Assembly: GCF_002976435.1 (NCBI RefSeq)
Contig: NZ_PUGF01000023.1
Coordinates: 1-64,000 of the forward strand
DNA length: 64,000 nucleotides
Reading direction: 5' to 3'
Source: Solimicrobium silvestre
GTDB lineage: Bacteria; Pseudomonadota; Gammaproteobacteria; Burkholderiales; Burkholderiaceae_D
A model generated the notes under the pieces. It saw only the letters and a list, made by a program, of their open reading frames with translations. It did not search any database and was not told the DNA's origin. The position numbers and the translations under genes are program-made. Positions 17,014-26,773 of this stretch are shown piece after piece; the stretch's first letter is position 1; every line of letters starts with the position of its first letter.

Positions 17014-17883
17014 TCATTTCTCAATTTGCTTGCGAATAGACAGCAATTCTTTTTTTCGTTCCGGCGTCGTTTCAGGATAAGTCATTTTTAGTTCTTCTAA
17101 GGTATCAAGAACAATACGCGACACAATCAGCCGCGCGTTTTCCTTGTCATCGGCAGGAACTACATACCAAGGTGAGTTTTTAGTGCTTGTTGCGCTGAGG
17201 CATTCTTCATAAGCAGTCATGTATTGCTTCCAAAATTTTCGCTCTGTGATATCTGCAAGGCTGAATTTCCAATTCTTCTCCGGCTCATCGATACGTTCCA
17301 AGAAACGCCTTTTTTGCTCGCCCTTTGACAGATGAAGGAAGAATTTGATGATGCGCGTTCCATTGCTATGCAGGTGTTTCTCCAAATTGGTAATAGAAAG
17401 GTATCTGTTATGCCAAATGGATTGATCATCGGATTGTTTATCAGGAAGACCTTCGCTGTGAAGTAGTTCGGGGTGAACGCGCACGATCAGCACTTCTTCG
17501 TAATAGGACCGATTAAAGATACCGATGCGTCCACGCTCCGGCAGGTCACGCGTAGTACGCCACAAAAAGTCATGCTGTAATTCCTCTGCGCTGGGATGTT
17601 TGTAACTAAATACCTGGCAACCTTGCGGGTTAACCCCTGACATTACATGTCGGATAGCGCCATCTTTACCGGCAGCATCCATCGCTTGAAAAATCAGCAG
17701 GATAGCGTGTTGATTGGACGCGTAAAGTAATTGCTGAAGCGCACTTAGTTGCGCTACATGCTCATGCAAAAGCTGTTGGTATTGTTTTTTTGTCTGGTAC
17801 ACCGCGTCGACCTTCGTAGGCCACTTTTGGAGACTTACTTTATCCCCTTCACTGACACGAAAATCTTTAGAATTAATTTTCAT
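17014..17883 (-). CDS. ppk2: polyphosphate kinase 2 family enzyme
   Basis: This 289-aa PPK2 protein transfers phosphate between inorganic polyphosphate and nucleotides. Walker A ([11 protein letters not shown]), Walker B with the following Tyr-Glu-Glu ([20 protein letters not shown]) and the lid region with basic residues ([15 protein letters not shown]) are intact. The nucleotide preference (AMP, ADP or GDP) cannot be read off reliably. It follows the P-type ATPase gene by 49 bp in the same direction, so the two are probably cotranscribed; polyphosphate could regenerate nucleoside triphosphate for the pump. Confidence 0.92.
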   Translation of the reverse strand: MKINSKDFRVSEGDKVSLQKWPTKVDAVYQTKKQYQQLLHEHVAQLSALQQLLYASNQHAILLIFQAMDAAGKDGAIRHVMSGVNPQGCQVFSYKHPSAEELQHDFLWRTTRDLPERGRIGIFNRSYYEEVLIVRVHPELLHSEGLPDKQSDDQSIWHNRYLSITNLEKHLHSNGTRIIKFFLHLSKGEQKRRFLERIDEPEKNWKFSLADITERKFWKQYMTAYEECLSATSTKNSPWYVVPADDKENARLIVSRIVLDTLEELKMTYPETTPERKKELLSIRKQIEK

Positions 17884-17932
17884 CTTTGTCCTTTTGAGTT
17901 ATGGTCGCATCTATAAAATAGTTAATTCCGCT

Positions 17933-20311
17933 TTAGGCTATCTTCAACCTCGCAAATAACAGCACCTTTACCATATCCAGAATAACTACAAACACGACCG
18001 CTGAGAAAAACGTACCGGCCACCACCGATATCGGCAATGCTGTCATTGCAAGGCCCCAGGTGGCTAAAATTGATGCAATCAAAATATCAAGGATGGAAGA
18101 AGCCACTAACCACGTACTAGGGCGAGAACTCCACAGATACTTGCGCTCTCGAATGGCGTAGATCATTGCCTGACTTCCAAAAACCAGGACGATAAAGGCC
18201 AATGTCCTCAGTGCTTCGGTTGCTAGCATCAATTCGAATTTTCCGATTGCAAGAACAGCGGCGCAAAATGCCAGTAGACAAACGCCCAGGATAACTCCGG
18301 CAGTCGTCAAGTTACCGATGCGCCACGCATTCGGCATCACGGACGGCCGCACGTTATCCGTAGTCAATGACATAGCAAGAAAATCGCCGGCAATCATGAT
18401 AATAACCATCAAAAGTGGCGTCAAAATAGCGTGTCCAGTCATAATCAGACCAAGGATCAAGAACAGTACAGTGACGATCTTCTTCACAATGGAATTCAAT
18501 GTGTAGGTCAGGATACGCTGAAATATGATGCGCCCTTCCTTAACAGCAGCAACGACACCCGCCAGACCTGTATCAGTCAATACCATCCCGGCAGCCGATT
18601 TGGCGACGTCAGTTGCTGTCGAAACTGCAATACCTATTTGCGCCTGTCTCAACGCTGGTGCGTCGTTGGCACCATCGCCGCACATGCCGACGGTGTGTCC
18701 GCTCTTCTGGAATGCTTTAACGAGCTCAAACTTTCCTTCAGGAAGAACTCCGGCAAAAACCGAAAAGGTCTCTGGTCGTACGTCAGGCGGGATAGGACCT
18801 GCAGGACAGGTTGCGCCATTTAGCCCAACTGCATGCGCCACAATACCTGCCGTCGCCGGTGCGTCACCAGTCACCATCACCGTTTGCACACCTAAACCGC
18901 GCAATTCAGTAATAAGCGCCGCCGACTCGGTGCGCGGGGGATCACTCAGCGCAATAAATCCAAGCAGCTTCATTGCCGTTGGTACGCCGGAAGCAACCGC
19001 CAGTACTCTAAAACCTTGTCCCTCAAGTTCAGTCAATACTGCCTGCGCAGTCGGCGATGATTGCACAAGACCAATAATCGAGGTAAAGGCACCTTTTACG
19101 ATCCGTTGTTCCACGCCATCTTTATCGGTAGCGGTGGCTTCCGACATTTTGGTTGCGGGATCAAACGGTACAAACTTGACCAATCGCGGCGCCTCCTGAA
19201 TTGGTTTGCCTGCAGCAGTTGCGCGAATGGCCGCATCGACAGGATCACCACCACCGTCCGAACTAGCCAATGCTGCCAGTGCAAGCAGGTGTGCCTCATC
19301 AAAGCCAGGCATAGGGCGCAGAGTTGTCACATTCAATTCATTGCGCGTTAACGTTCCTGTTTTGTCGGAGCATAAAACATCCATGGTGGCAGCTTCGTCC
19401 ACCGCCGATAGTCGCGTTGGAAGAACACCCTGCTTCGCTAACGCTCTGGCACCTAGCGCTGACGCCAAGGTGAACGTGGCTGGGAGAGCAACCGGTATGG
19501 ATGCGAGGATTGCGGTCAGCACCAAGGGAATGATCTCGGCCAACGGCATGGCGAGATAGTGAGCGTAAGCGACCAACAATACAATTACCACGCCATTGAA
19601 CATGGCTAGATTACGTACCACATGCAAAACTGCCTTTTGCTGGGAACTGACGACGTGGGCCGTTCGAATCAATTCTGCGGTGCGCCCAAATTTGGTACGC
19701 GGCCCGGTTTCAGTCACTTCCGCAACAGCCTCACCGCGTCTTACAAATGCGCCCGCATAAGTTTGCACTCCTACCCCAGCTTCAATCGGCACCGATTCGC
19801 CGGTGAGCATAGACTGGTCAAGCAAGACCTCGCCTTCCATGAGGCGCACATCGGCGGCAACCACACCGCCTAATGAAAGCTTTACCACATCACCCGGCAC
19901 CAAGTCGGCGGCTGGCACAGTAATCCAATGGCCGTCGCGCCGTACGGCTGCGTTCATTGCTAGCTTTGATTTAAGTGCAGCAAGAGTTGCTTGGGCGCGC
20001 CCTTCCTGGAAAAGTCCGAGCGCCGCGTTGAATATCAAGAGGCCAGCGATGATCGCAGCCTCGATATAGTCACCAAGCACAACCTGAAGCACGATAGTCG
20101 CTTCGAGCATCCACGGAACGGGAGCCCAGATTTTTTTCAGCGCCATGCGAACTGGATTTTCAGTCGAGACAGGCATTGTATTGAAACCAATTTTCTCTTG
20201 CCGGCGGTGTGCTTCGCCAGTCGTTAGTCCACTTTTTTGGTCACTTTTTTTAGCTGAATCCTGAGTGTCGTTTGAGGGGATTGGCAGTGATTTTGCATTA
20301 TCTGGCGGCAT
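17933..20311 (-). CDS. P3A-type (plasma-membrane H+ pump-like) P-type ATPase
   Basis: This 792-aa membrane ATPase has the phosphorylation motif CSDKTGTLT, the TGES actuator motif, the hinge GDGANDAPALRQAQIGIAV and about ten membrane helices. Overall layout and the short N-terminus match proton-exporting P3A ATPases of plants, fungi and some bacteria. It probably exports protons for pH homeostasis. The ATG at 20311 is used because GGAG lies 5 bp upstream; an upstream TTG at 20347 is in frame but unsupported. The region before it carries an operator at 20420-20433. Confidence 0.9.
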   Translation of the reverse strand: MPPDNAKSLPIPSNDTQDSAKKSDQKSGLTTGEAHRRQEKIGFNTMPVSTENPVRMALKKIWAPVPWMLEATIVLQVVLGDYIEAAIIAGLLIFNAALGLFQEGRAQATLAALKSKLAMNAAVRRDGHWITVPAADLVPGDVVKLSLGGVVAADVRLMEGEVLLDQSMLTGESVPIEAGVGVQTYAGAFVRRGEAVAEVTETGPRTKFGRTAELIRTAHVVSSQQKAVLHVVRNLAMFNGVVIVLLVAYAHYLAMPLAEIIPLVLTAILASIPVALPATFTLASALGARALAKQGVLPTRLSAVDEAATMDVLCSDKTGTLTRNELNVTTLRPMPGFDEAHLLALAALASSDGGGDPVDAAIRATAAGKPIQEAPRLVKFVPFDPATKMSEATATDKDGVEQRIVKGAFTSIIGLVQSSPTAQAVLTELEGQGFRVLAVASGVPTAMKLLGFIALSDPPRTESAALITELRGLGVQTVMVTGDAPATAGIVAHAVGLNGATCPAGPIPPDVRPETFSVFAGVLPEGKFELVKAFQKSGHTVGMCGDGANDAPALRQAQIGIAVSTATDVAKSAAGMVLTDTGLAGVVAAVKEGRIIFQRILTYTLNSIVKKIVTVLFLILGLIMTGHAILTPLLMVIIMIAGDFLAMSLTTDNVRPSVMPNAWRIGNLTTAGVILGVCLLAFCAAVLAIGKFELMLATEALRTLAFIVLVFGSQAMIYAIRERKYLWSSRPSTWLVASSILDILIASILATWGLAMTALPISVVAGTFFSAVVFVVILDMVKVLLFARLKIA

Positions 20312-20391
20312 ATGTTCTCCATTCTTAAGAAAAGCTTGATTGTGCAAAATCCAAATTCGCCGGACATTAAAAAATTAAATTGCATTCAATG

Positions 20392-20433
20392 AGAATGAAG
20401 CAATGACAGAAAGCTATCTGTACGGTGGCGCAC
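20392..20433 (-). promoter_or_regulatory. palindromic operator plus -10, promoter of the ATPase-ppk2 operon
   Basis: The operator at 20420-20433 matches the consensus exactly. On the minus strand CATTCT begins 22 bp downstream (20392-20397). The plus-strand direction is also possible, since the site is symmetric. Confidence 0.5.
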
Positions 20434-20503
20434 AATCCGCACAAATTGGTCAGGTATATTACAAACCAAATTTCATTCCGTATCAACCGCCGCCCTACCC
20501 TTC

Positions 20504-20546
20504 GTACGCTACCGAACAGACCACAGGGATATCCGTTATCTACAAT
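20504..20546 (+). promoter_or_regulatory. palindromic operator plus -10, promoter of the RND efflux operon
   Basis: GTACGCTACCGAAC (20504-20517) matches the consensus and is followed by AGACC. TACAAT, close to the ideal -10, begins after 23 bp (20541-20546). It points toward the efflux operon starting at 20658; no gene lies in 20312-20657. Confidence 0.6.
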
Positions 20547-20657
20547 TTAAAAACATGAAGCAATAGTCCATTACCAGACTGAGCTCGCAAATTGCGATCG
20601 CACCAGCTGCGATCTGTAAACATGTCTTAAGGAAGCACGCGCAGCTAAGGAGGTGAA

Positions 20658-22130
20658 ATGGAATTTTCGTTGAAAAGCTTCAGGTGCCTGGCGCAAGCAG
20701 CTCCTTTGGCATTACTGTTGAGTGCCTGTGCTGTCGGCTCCGACTATGTCAAATCCAACGTGGAAACACCGCCCGCTTTCAAAGAACAGGTTGGCTGGAA
20801 GATTGCCCAACCCGCGGACTTACAAATCCCTGAAAAATGGTGGGAGATGTACAACGACCCGGTGCTCAACAAGCTTGAAGAGCAGGTCACTATTTCAAAC
20901 CAGACTGTGATCCAGGCTGAAGCCCAATATCGCCAGGCACGGGCTTTGGTTCAGGCCGCAAGTGCTGCCTACTATCCTACCGTGGCGGCTAACGTTTCGA
21001 GTACCCGCACTAGCGGCACTTCCACGACTAAAGATACAAGCAGTGCCGTGACTGGACCATCCACCACTGATTTATTAACGGCCAACGTCAGTTGGGAACC
21101 GGATATCTGGGGTCGGGTAAGGCGCACGATCGAAGCCAATACAAGCAGTGCGCAAGCTAGTGCTGCCGAATTACAGGCGATGCGCCTGAGTACCCAGGCG
21201 CAACTAGCGCAAGACTATTTCCAGTTACGCGACCAGGATGCCGACCGACAGCTTTACGACAAAACCGTGATTGATTATAAAAAATCGTTGGAGCTGACGC
21301 AGCACCAATTTGATTTTGGAATGGTACTAAGAGCAAACGTGGTGTTAGCAGAAACGCTGCTCAAGCAAACTGAAGCGCAAGCCATCGATTTCGACGTTGC
21401 GCGTGCACAAATGGAACACGCGATAGCACTTTTGGTCGGCAAGCCGGCATCCACTTTCTCTATCGCTCAGGTAGATAAATTCGATACACAGATTCCTGTA
21501 CTACCGCTAGGACTGCCATCCGCACTGCTTGAACGTCGGCCGGATATAGCAAATGCCGAGCGTCTGGTCGCTGCAGCGAATGCGCAGATCGGTGTCTCAA
21601 AATCAGCCTATTTTCCAGATCTCACGCTCGCCGCAACTGGCGGTTATCAAAGTAGCGGGCTGGCAAATTGGATTTCACTTCCTAACCGAATCTGGTCGTT
21701 GGGGCCGTCGCTTGCTGAAACGTTGTTCGATGGCGGTGCTCGGAAAGCGGTAACCGATCAGGCAATCGCCGCCTACGACGCCAGCGTGGCAAATTACCGC
21801 CAAACGGTGCTGGCCGGTTTTCGGGAAGTGGAAGATAACATTGCAGCGCTGCGGATCCTTGAGCAGGAAGCGAAGAAACAGGAAGAAGCAGTCAAGCTGT
21901 CCAGACGTTCGGTCGAACTGATGATCAAACAATATGAAGCAGGCCTCATCACCTACCTGGATGTCATCACGGTAGAAACCACCGCGCTTAGTAATGAGCG
22001 CGTCTATGTCGATTTACTTAACAAGCGTTTAAGTGCCAATGTTTTACTGATCAAAGCGTTGGGCGGCGGATGGAGTGCATCACAATTGCCGACCGCAAAT
22101 GCAGTGGAAAAACCGAACAATAAGAGCTGA
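20658..22130 (+). CDS. RND efflux outer-membrane lipoprotein, NodT/OprM family
   Basis: This 490-aa outer-membrane factor forms the exit duct of a tripartite efflux pump. It has a lipoprotein signal with lipobox LLSAC (Cys about residue 24) and the two OEP repeats with conserved ELLERRPDIANAE-type motif (LLERRPDIANAERLVAAANAQIG) and GFREVEDNIAALR. AAGGAGG lies directly upstream of the ATG. It is the first gene of a four-gene operon and would be served by the operator promoter at 20504-20546. Confidence 0.93.
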   Translation: MEFSLKSFRCLAQAAPLALLLSACAVGSDYVKSNVETPPAFKEQVGWKIAQPADLQIPEKWWEMYNDPVLNKLEEQVTISNQTVIQAEAQYRQARALVQAASAAYYPTVAANVSSTRTSGTSTTKDTSSAVTGPSTTDLLTANVSWEPDIWGRVRRTIEANTSSAQASAAELQAMRLSTQAQLAQDYFQLRDQDADRQLYDKTVIDYKKSLELTQHQFDFGMVLRANVVLAETLLKQTEAQAIDFDVARAQMEHAIALLVGKPASTFSIAQVDKFDTQIPVLPLGLPSALLERRPDIANAERLVAAANAQIGVSKSAYFPDLTLAATGGYQSSGLANWISLPNRIWSLGPSLAETLFDGGARKAVTDQAIAAYDASVANYRQTVLAGFREVEDNIAALRILEQEAKKQEEAVKLSRRSVELMIKQYEAGLITYLDVITVETTALSNERVYVDLLNKRLSANVLLIKALGGGWSASQLPTANAVEKPNNKS

Positions 22131-22169
22131 ACAATAAGCTAAACAATAACGCACCAAAGGGAGAGTTTT

Positions 22170-23417
22170 TTGAGTGAGGAAACCAATGAGCATGCCGCTA
22201 GCGACCAGCAACAACCCAATAACACGCTCAAATCGCGAAAGCATAAACGGACGAAAATGATCATATGGATAGCGTCAGTAATCCTGCTCGCTGTAGTGCT
22301 TTTATTACTCATACGTCACTTTAACAATGCAAAAAAAGTTAAACCGCCACCACCCGGAATCGCTATCACCACCACCACGGCAACCAAAGGTGACATTGGC
22401 ATTTACCTCACCGCAATCGGCACCGTCACACCGATCTATACCGCTTCGATTACTAGTCAGGTAAATGGTTTGGTGATTGCGGTGCACTTCAAGGAGGGAC
22501 AACTGATTAATAAAGGCGATACCTTAATTGACATTGACCCGCGCCTTTATACGGCGACCTTGCTGCAAGCCCAAGGCACACTTGAAAGAGATGAAAACTT
22601 GTTGGCTCAGGCACGCATGGACTTAGATCGCTACCGTAAAGCATGGATCGGTGAAGCAGTTTCCAAGCAAGTGTTAGATGATCAGGAAAAGTTGGTCTTA
22701 CAAGATCAAGGTATCGTCAAAATCGACCAGGGAATGGTGCAATACGACCAGCTCCAGGTGGACTTCTGTCATATAACCGCACCAATTAAGGGTCGAATCG
22801 GATTGCGGCTGGTTGATCCCGGCAACGTTGTGCAGTCCGCTGCAACACTAACGCTGGCTGTCGTCACACAAATAAATCCAATTACGGTCATCTTCACCAT
22901 ACCGGAAGACGATCTTGCGCAAGTTCAGGCGCGACTGCGTGTGCACGCCAAGCTTAAGGTTGATGCATTCGAACGGACCGCGCAAAAGATTATCGCGAGC
23001 GGTGAATTGTTGACGCTCGATAATCAGATCGACACGACCACGGGAACGATTAAAGCGCGTGCGGTATTCGACAATAAGGGCGATACGCTGTTTCCTAATC
23101 AGTTTATTAACACCCGTTTATTGGTCAATACGATACAAGGGGCGACCTTAATTCCGGCATCGGCAATTCAACAGAATGGACAAGCTTCTTTCGTGTATGT
23201 AATTCAAAACAAGATTGCCTTTATGCGTAGTGTGACGCCGGGTGTGACTAACGCAGGTAGCACACAGGTGACAGGCCTTAATCCTGGAGAGGTAGTTGCC
23301 AATAGCAGCTTTGATAAGCTACAAGATAAGATAGCGGTTACGTTGCCGGTACCTGCTGCTGCCCCAGTCGTACCCAAACCGGCTGCTGCGGCAACACCCG
23401 GCAGTAGCGCCCCGTGA
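22170..23417 (+). CDS. mdtA: RND efflux periplasmic adaptor, MdtA-like
   Basis: This 415-aa membrane-fusion protein joins the inner-membrane permeases to the outer-membrane factor. It has one N-terminal membrane anchor (about residues 28-50), a lipoyl/hairpin region (VTPIYTASITSQVNGLV, LIDIDPRLYTATLLQAQGTLERD) and the beta-barrel domain. The C-terminus is Pro/Ala-rich. The start is TTG at 22170 with AGGGAGAG upstream; its TGA overlaps the GTG of the next gene. Confidence 0.92.
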   Translation: MSEETNEHAASDQQQPNNTLKSRKHKRTKMIIWIASVILLAVVLLLLIRHFNNAKKVKPPPPGIAITTTTATKGDIGIYLTAIGTVTPIYTASITSQVNGLVIAVHFKEGQLINKGDTLIDIDPRLYTATLLQAQGTLERDENLLAQARMDLDRYRKAWIGEAVSKQVLDDQEKLVLQDQGIVKIDQGMVQYDQLQVDFCHITAPIKGRIGLRLVDPGNVVQSAATLTLAVVTQINPITVIFTIPEDDLAQVQARLRVHAKLKVDAFERTAQKIIASGELLTLDNQIDTTTGTIKARAVFDNKGDTLFPNQFINTRLLVNTIQGATLIPASAIQQNGQASFVYVIQNKIAFMRSVTPGVTNAGSTQVTGLNPGEVVANSSFDKLQDKIAVTLPVPAAAPVVPKPAAAATPGSSAP

Positions 23418-26400
23418 GTCCGTCACGCCCGTTCATACTAAGGCCAGTTGCAACCGCATTGCTGATGGTGGCGATTTTGCTGGTTGGACTGGTTGGCTAT
23501 ACACAACTCCCGGTTTCGGCATTGCCGGAAGTCGATTATCCGACCATTCAGGTTCTGACCTTTTATCCAGGTGCAAGTCCAGATGTGATTGCAACCACAG
23601 TAACAGCACCGCTCGAGCGTCAATTCGGTGAGTTGCAGGGCCTGAGTCAGATGACTTCCACCAGTTCGGGTGGTACCTCGGTCATCGTGATGAAATTCAA
23701 TCTTGCGTTGTCGATCGATGTCGCTGAAGAAGAAGTACAGTCTGGCATCAACGCAGCACAGAGCTTTTTACCCTCTAACCTGCCCTCGCCGCCAGTCTAT
23801 AGCAAGACCAATCCAGCCGATGCGCCGGTACTGACCTTCGCCGTCACGTCCAGTTCGATGCCGTTGTCGCAAGTGGAAGACCTGGTCGACACGCGTCTGG
23901 CTCCTAAAATATCCCAGATCAATGGCGTCGGGCTGGTCACGATCAGTGGCGGTCAAAAACCTGCCGTCCGCATACAGGCGAATCCAGTCGCACTTTCTTC
24001 GTACGGGATCAATCTGGAAGATCTGCGCACGGCATTGACGCAGGCCAGTGTCAATGCGGCCAAAGGGAATTTCGACGGCCCGCGTCAGGATTACCAGATT
24101 AATGCCAACGATCAATTAGTCACCAGCAAAGATTATAAAAAGGTGGTGGTTGCCTATCGCAACGGAGCACCAGTTATGCTGACCGATGTCGCGCAAATCG
24201 TCGATGGTATTGAAAACAATAATCAAGCGGCATGGATGAATTTGACACCGGCGGTAATCGTCAATGTGCAACGCCAACCGGGCGCCAACACGATCAACGT
24301 AATCAAGGGAATAAAGACATTGATGGGGCAATTGCAGGACAATCTACCGACCGGCATCAAAGTGACTACGCTCACCGACCTCACAACGCCGATTGAAGCT
24401 TCGGTTTCTGATGTCGAATTTGAATTGATGTTAACCGTCGCGCTAGTGGTGCTGGTTATATTTCTTTTCTTGCGCAATGTGTATGCCACCATCATTCCCA
24501 GCGTTGCGGTGCCGTTGTCGCTGGTCGGCACATTCGCCGCCATGTATTTGCTGGGTTACAGTCTGGATAATCTGTCCTTGATGGCATTGACCATTTCTAC
24601 CGGCTTTGTGGTGGATGATGCCATCGTGATGATAGAGAATATCTCGCGCTACATAGAAGCTGGCGATTCACCGATGGATGCCGCACTCAAAGGTGCCGAA
24701 CAAATCGGATTCACCATCATGTCGCTGACCGTGTCGCTAATCGCGGTACTGATCCCTCTACTATTCATGGGCGATGTAGTTGGCCGCCTGTTCCGCGAAT
24801 TTGCCGTGACGTTAGCGGTGACGATTGTGGTATCGGCCGTAGTATCGTTGACGCTTACGCCGATGATGAGTGCGCGTATCTTGCGTCGGATTCCCAAAGA
24901 ACAGCAGGGCCGTTTTTATCAAGCTTCGGAACAGGTGTTCGAGCGCATGATCGCATTTTACGGACGCACACTGAAATTCGTATTGGGCTACCAGACAATC
25001 ACATTGCTGATCGCCTTGGCAACTCTGCTGCTGACTTGCTTCCTCTACGTAATCATTCCCAAAGGTTTTTTCCCCGTACAGGACACCGGCGTGATTCAGG
25101 GTATTTCGCAGGCTTCGCCAACAATTGGATCAGCCAGCATGGCGATCAAACAACAGGAACTCGCCAAAGTCATCCTCGCCGATCCGGCAGTTGCCAGTTT
25201 GTCGTCATTTATCGGTGCAGACGGCACCAACATCACCACCAACAGCGGCCGCATGTCGATAAATCTCAAGCCTCTCGATCAACGCAGCATGAGTGCTTCC
25301 GACGTGATCCGCAGACTTAAGAAAAGTCTGGAGAAAGTAGCAGGCATTCAGTTATATATGCAACCGGTGCAAAATATTACGCTGGACGACAGAGTCAGCC
25401 GCACGCAATACCAATTCACGCTAGAAGATCCTGATCCGGTTGAATTAAATTTGTGGGCCAATCGCTTTATCGGTCAGCTAAGCAAGTTACCTGAACTGGA
25501 AGACGTCGCCAGCGATCAACAGATGGGCGGGCTGGCAGTGTACCTTGACATTGACCGCGTCACTGCTTCGCGACTCGGTATTGCACCAGCAACCATCGAC
25601 AATACTTTGTACGACGCTTTCGGGCAACGCCAGATCAATACGATGTATACACAGATAAATCAGTATCACGTGGTGCTCGAAGCGCAACCGCAGTTTCAGC
25701 TCGATCCCGACATGCTCAATCATTTGTACATTCAGGCCAACAGTTCGAGCGGTACCAGCGGTAGCGGCGCATCTAGTTCGTTTTCTTCAACCACATCGGC
25801 AACTGCCGGTTCGAATGCACTGACCACGACGGCACTTTATACGCCGGCGGCCAATACGTTAACAGCACCGGCGAATGCGCTGTCTCCGGTTAGCTCGCAA
25901 TCAAGTACCGGAACCGGCTCAGTTGGAAGAGCCAATTCCGTCATGAGCAGTTCAATTCCCTTTAGTGCTTTTTCGCACTTCGTTAAAACCAGCGAATCAC
26001 TCTCGATTACCCATCAGGGACAATTTCCATCCATTACCGTATCGTTCAATCTGGCACCGAATGCCGCACTCGGCGAAGCCCTGACCGTGATCGATAAAGT
26101 GCAGCACGACATGAAGATGCCGTCCAGCCTGCAAGCGGGATTTCAAGGAACGGCCGCATCCTTTCGCGATTCGCTAGCGAATGAGCCTTTGTTGATTCTC
26201 GCGGCCTTGGTTACCGTGTATCTAGTTCTTGGCATTCTGTATGAAAGCTTTATCCATCCGATCACGATTCTGTCGACGTTGCCATCAGCCGGTGTCGGTG
26301 CTTTCCTGGCGCTGATTTTGTTTCACCAGGATTTGAGCGTGGTCGCCATCATCGGTATTGTCTTGTTGATTGGTATCGTAAAAAAGAACGGCATCATGAT

Positions 26401-26773
26401 GGTTGACTTTGCGCTGGAAGGAGAACGCAAAGAAGGCAAGAATGCGACAGATGCCATCTACGATGCTTGTCTGCTGCGCTTTCGCCCTATCATGATGACC
26501 ACTATGGCAGCCTTGCTAGCCGGGTTACCACTGGCACTGGGTAGCGGCTTTGGTTCCGAATTGCGTCGCCCATTAGGTATTGCGATGGTCGGCGGTCTGC
26601 TGTTAAGTCAGGGGTTTACGCTTTACACGACTCCGGTTATTTATATCTTTTTCGATAAACTCGCCAAACGCTTCACAAAGAAAGGAGACGAGAAAGGAGC
26701 AGATGATACCAAGCCGGTCACGCAACCGGAGCAAAAACCTGAAGCAAAACCAGAACCAGAATCGAATCCATGA
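23414..26773 (+). CDS. mdtB: RND efflux permease, MdtB-like, with Ser/Thr-rich insert
   Basis: This 1119-aa proton-driven inner-membrane transporter has the HAE1-type RND layout: N-terminal helix, two large periplasmic loops and two blocks of helices, with the proton-relay acidic pair in TGFVVDDAIVMIENI. It is longer than its partner (1025 aa) because of about 75 Ser/Thr/Ala/Gly-rich residues in the second periplasmic loop (about 773-846, DNA 25733-25950). A charged, Pro/Glu/Lys-rich tail follows the last helix. GTG start overlaps the adaptor stop; MdtB and MdtC form a mixed trimer in E. coli and probably do here. Confidence 0.93.
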   Translation: MSPSRPFILRPVATALLMVAILLVGLVGYTQLPVSALPEVDYPTIQVLTFYPGASPDVIATTVTAPLERQFGELQGLSQMTSTSSGGTSVIVMKFNLALSIDVAEEEVQSGINAAQSFLPSNLPSPPVYSKTNPADAPVLTFAVTSSSMPLSQVEDLVDTRLAPKISQINGVGLVTISGGQKPAVRIQANPVALSSYGINLEDLRTALTQASVNAAKGNFDGPRQDYQINANDQLVTSKDYKKVVVAYRNGAPVMLTDVAQIVDGIENNNQAAWMNLTPAVIVNVQRQPGANTINVIKGIKTLMGQLQDNLPTGIKVTTLTDLTTPIEASVSDVEFELMLTVALVVLVIFLFLRNVYATIIPSVAVPLSLVGTFAAMYLLGYSLDNLSLMALTISTGFVVDDAIVMIENISRYIEAGDSPMDAALKGAEQIGFTIMSLTVSLIAVLIPLLFMGDVVGRLFREFAVTLAVTIVVSAVVSLTLTPMMSARILRRIPKEQQGRFYQASEQVFERMIAFYGRTLKFVLGYQTITLLIALATLLLTCFLYVIIPKGFFPVQDTGVIQGISQASPTIGSASMAIKQQELAKVILADPAVASLSSFIGADGTNITTNSGRMSINLKPLDQRSMSASDVIRRLKKSLEKVAGIQLYMQPVQNITLDDRVSRTQYQFTLEDPDPVELNLWANRFIGQLSKLPELEDVASDQQMGGLAVYLDIDRVTASRLGIAPATIDNTLYDAFGQRQINTMYTQINQYHVVLEAQPQFQLDPDMLNHLYIQANSSSGTSGSGASSSFSSTTSATAGSNALTTTALYTPAANTLTAPANALSPVSSQSSTGTGSVGRANSVMSSSIPFSAFSHFVKTSESLSITHQGQFPSITVSFNLAPNAALGEALTVIDKVQHDMKMPSSLQAGFQGTAASFRDSLANEPLLILAALVTVYLVLGILYESFIHPITILSTLPSAGVGAFLALILFHQDLSVVAIIGIVLLIGIVKKNGIMMVDFALEGERKEGKNATDAIYDACLLRFRPIMMTTMAALLAGLPLALGSGFGSELRRPLGIAMVGGLLLSQGFTLYTTPVIYIFFDKLAKRFTKKGDEKGADDTKPVTQPEQKPEAKPEPESNP

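Noticed and set aside
19061-19351. Long antisense frames across the P-type ATPase and RND genes
   Set aside because: They are shadows of strongly coding genes with higher GC and carry no similarity or ribosome-binding sites.
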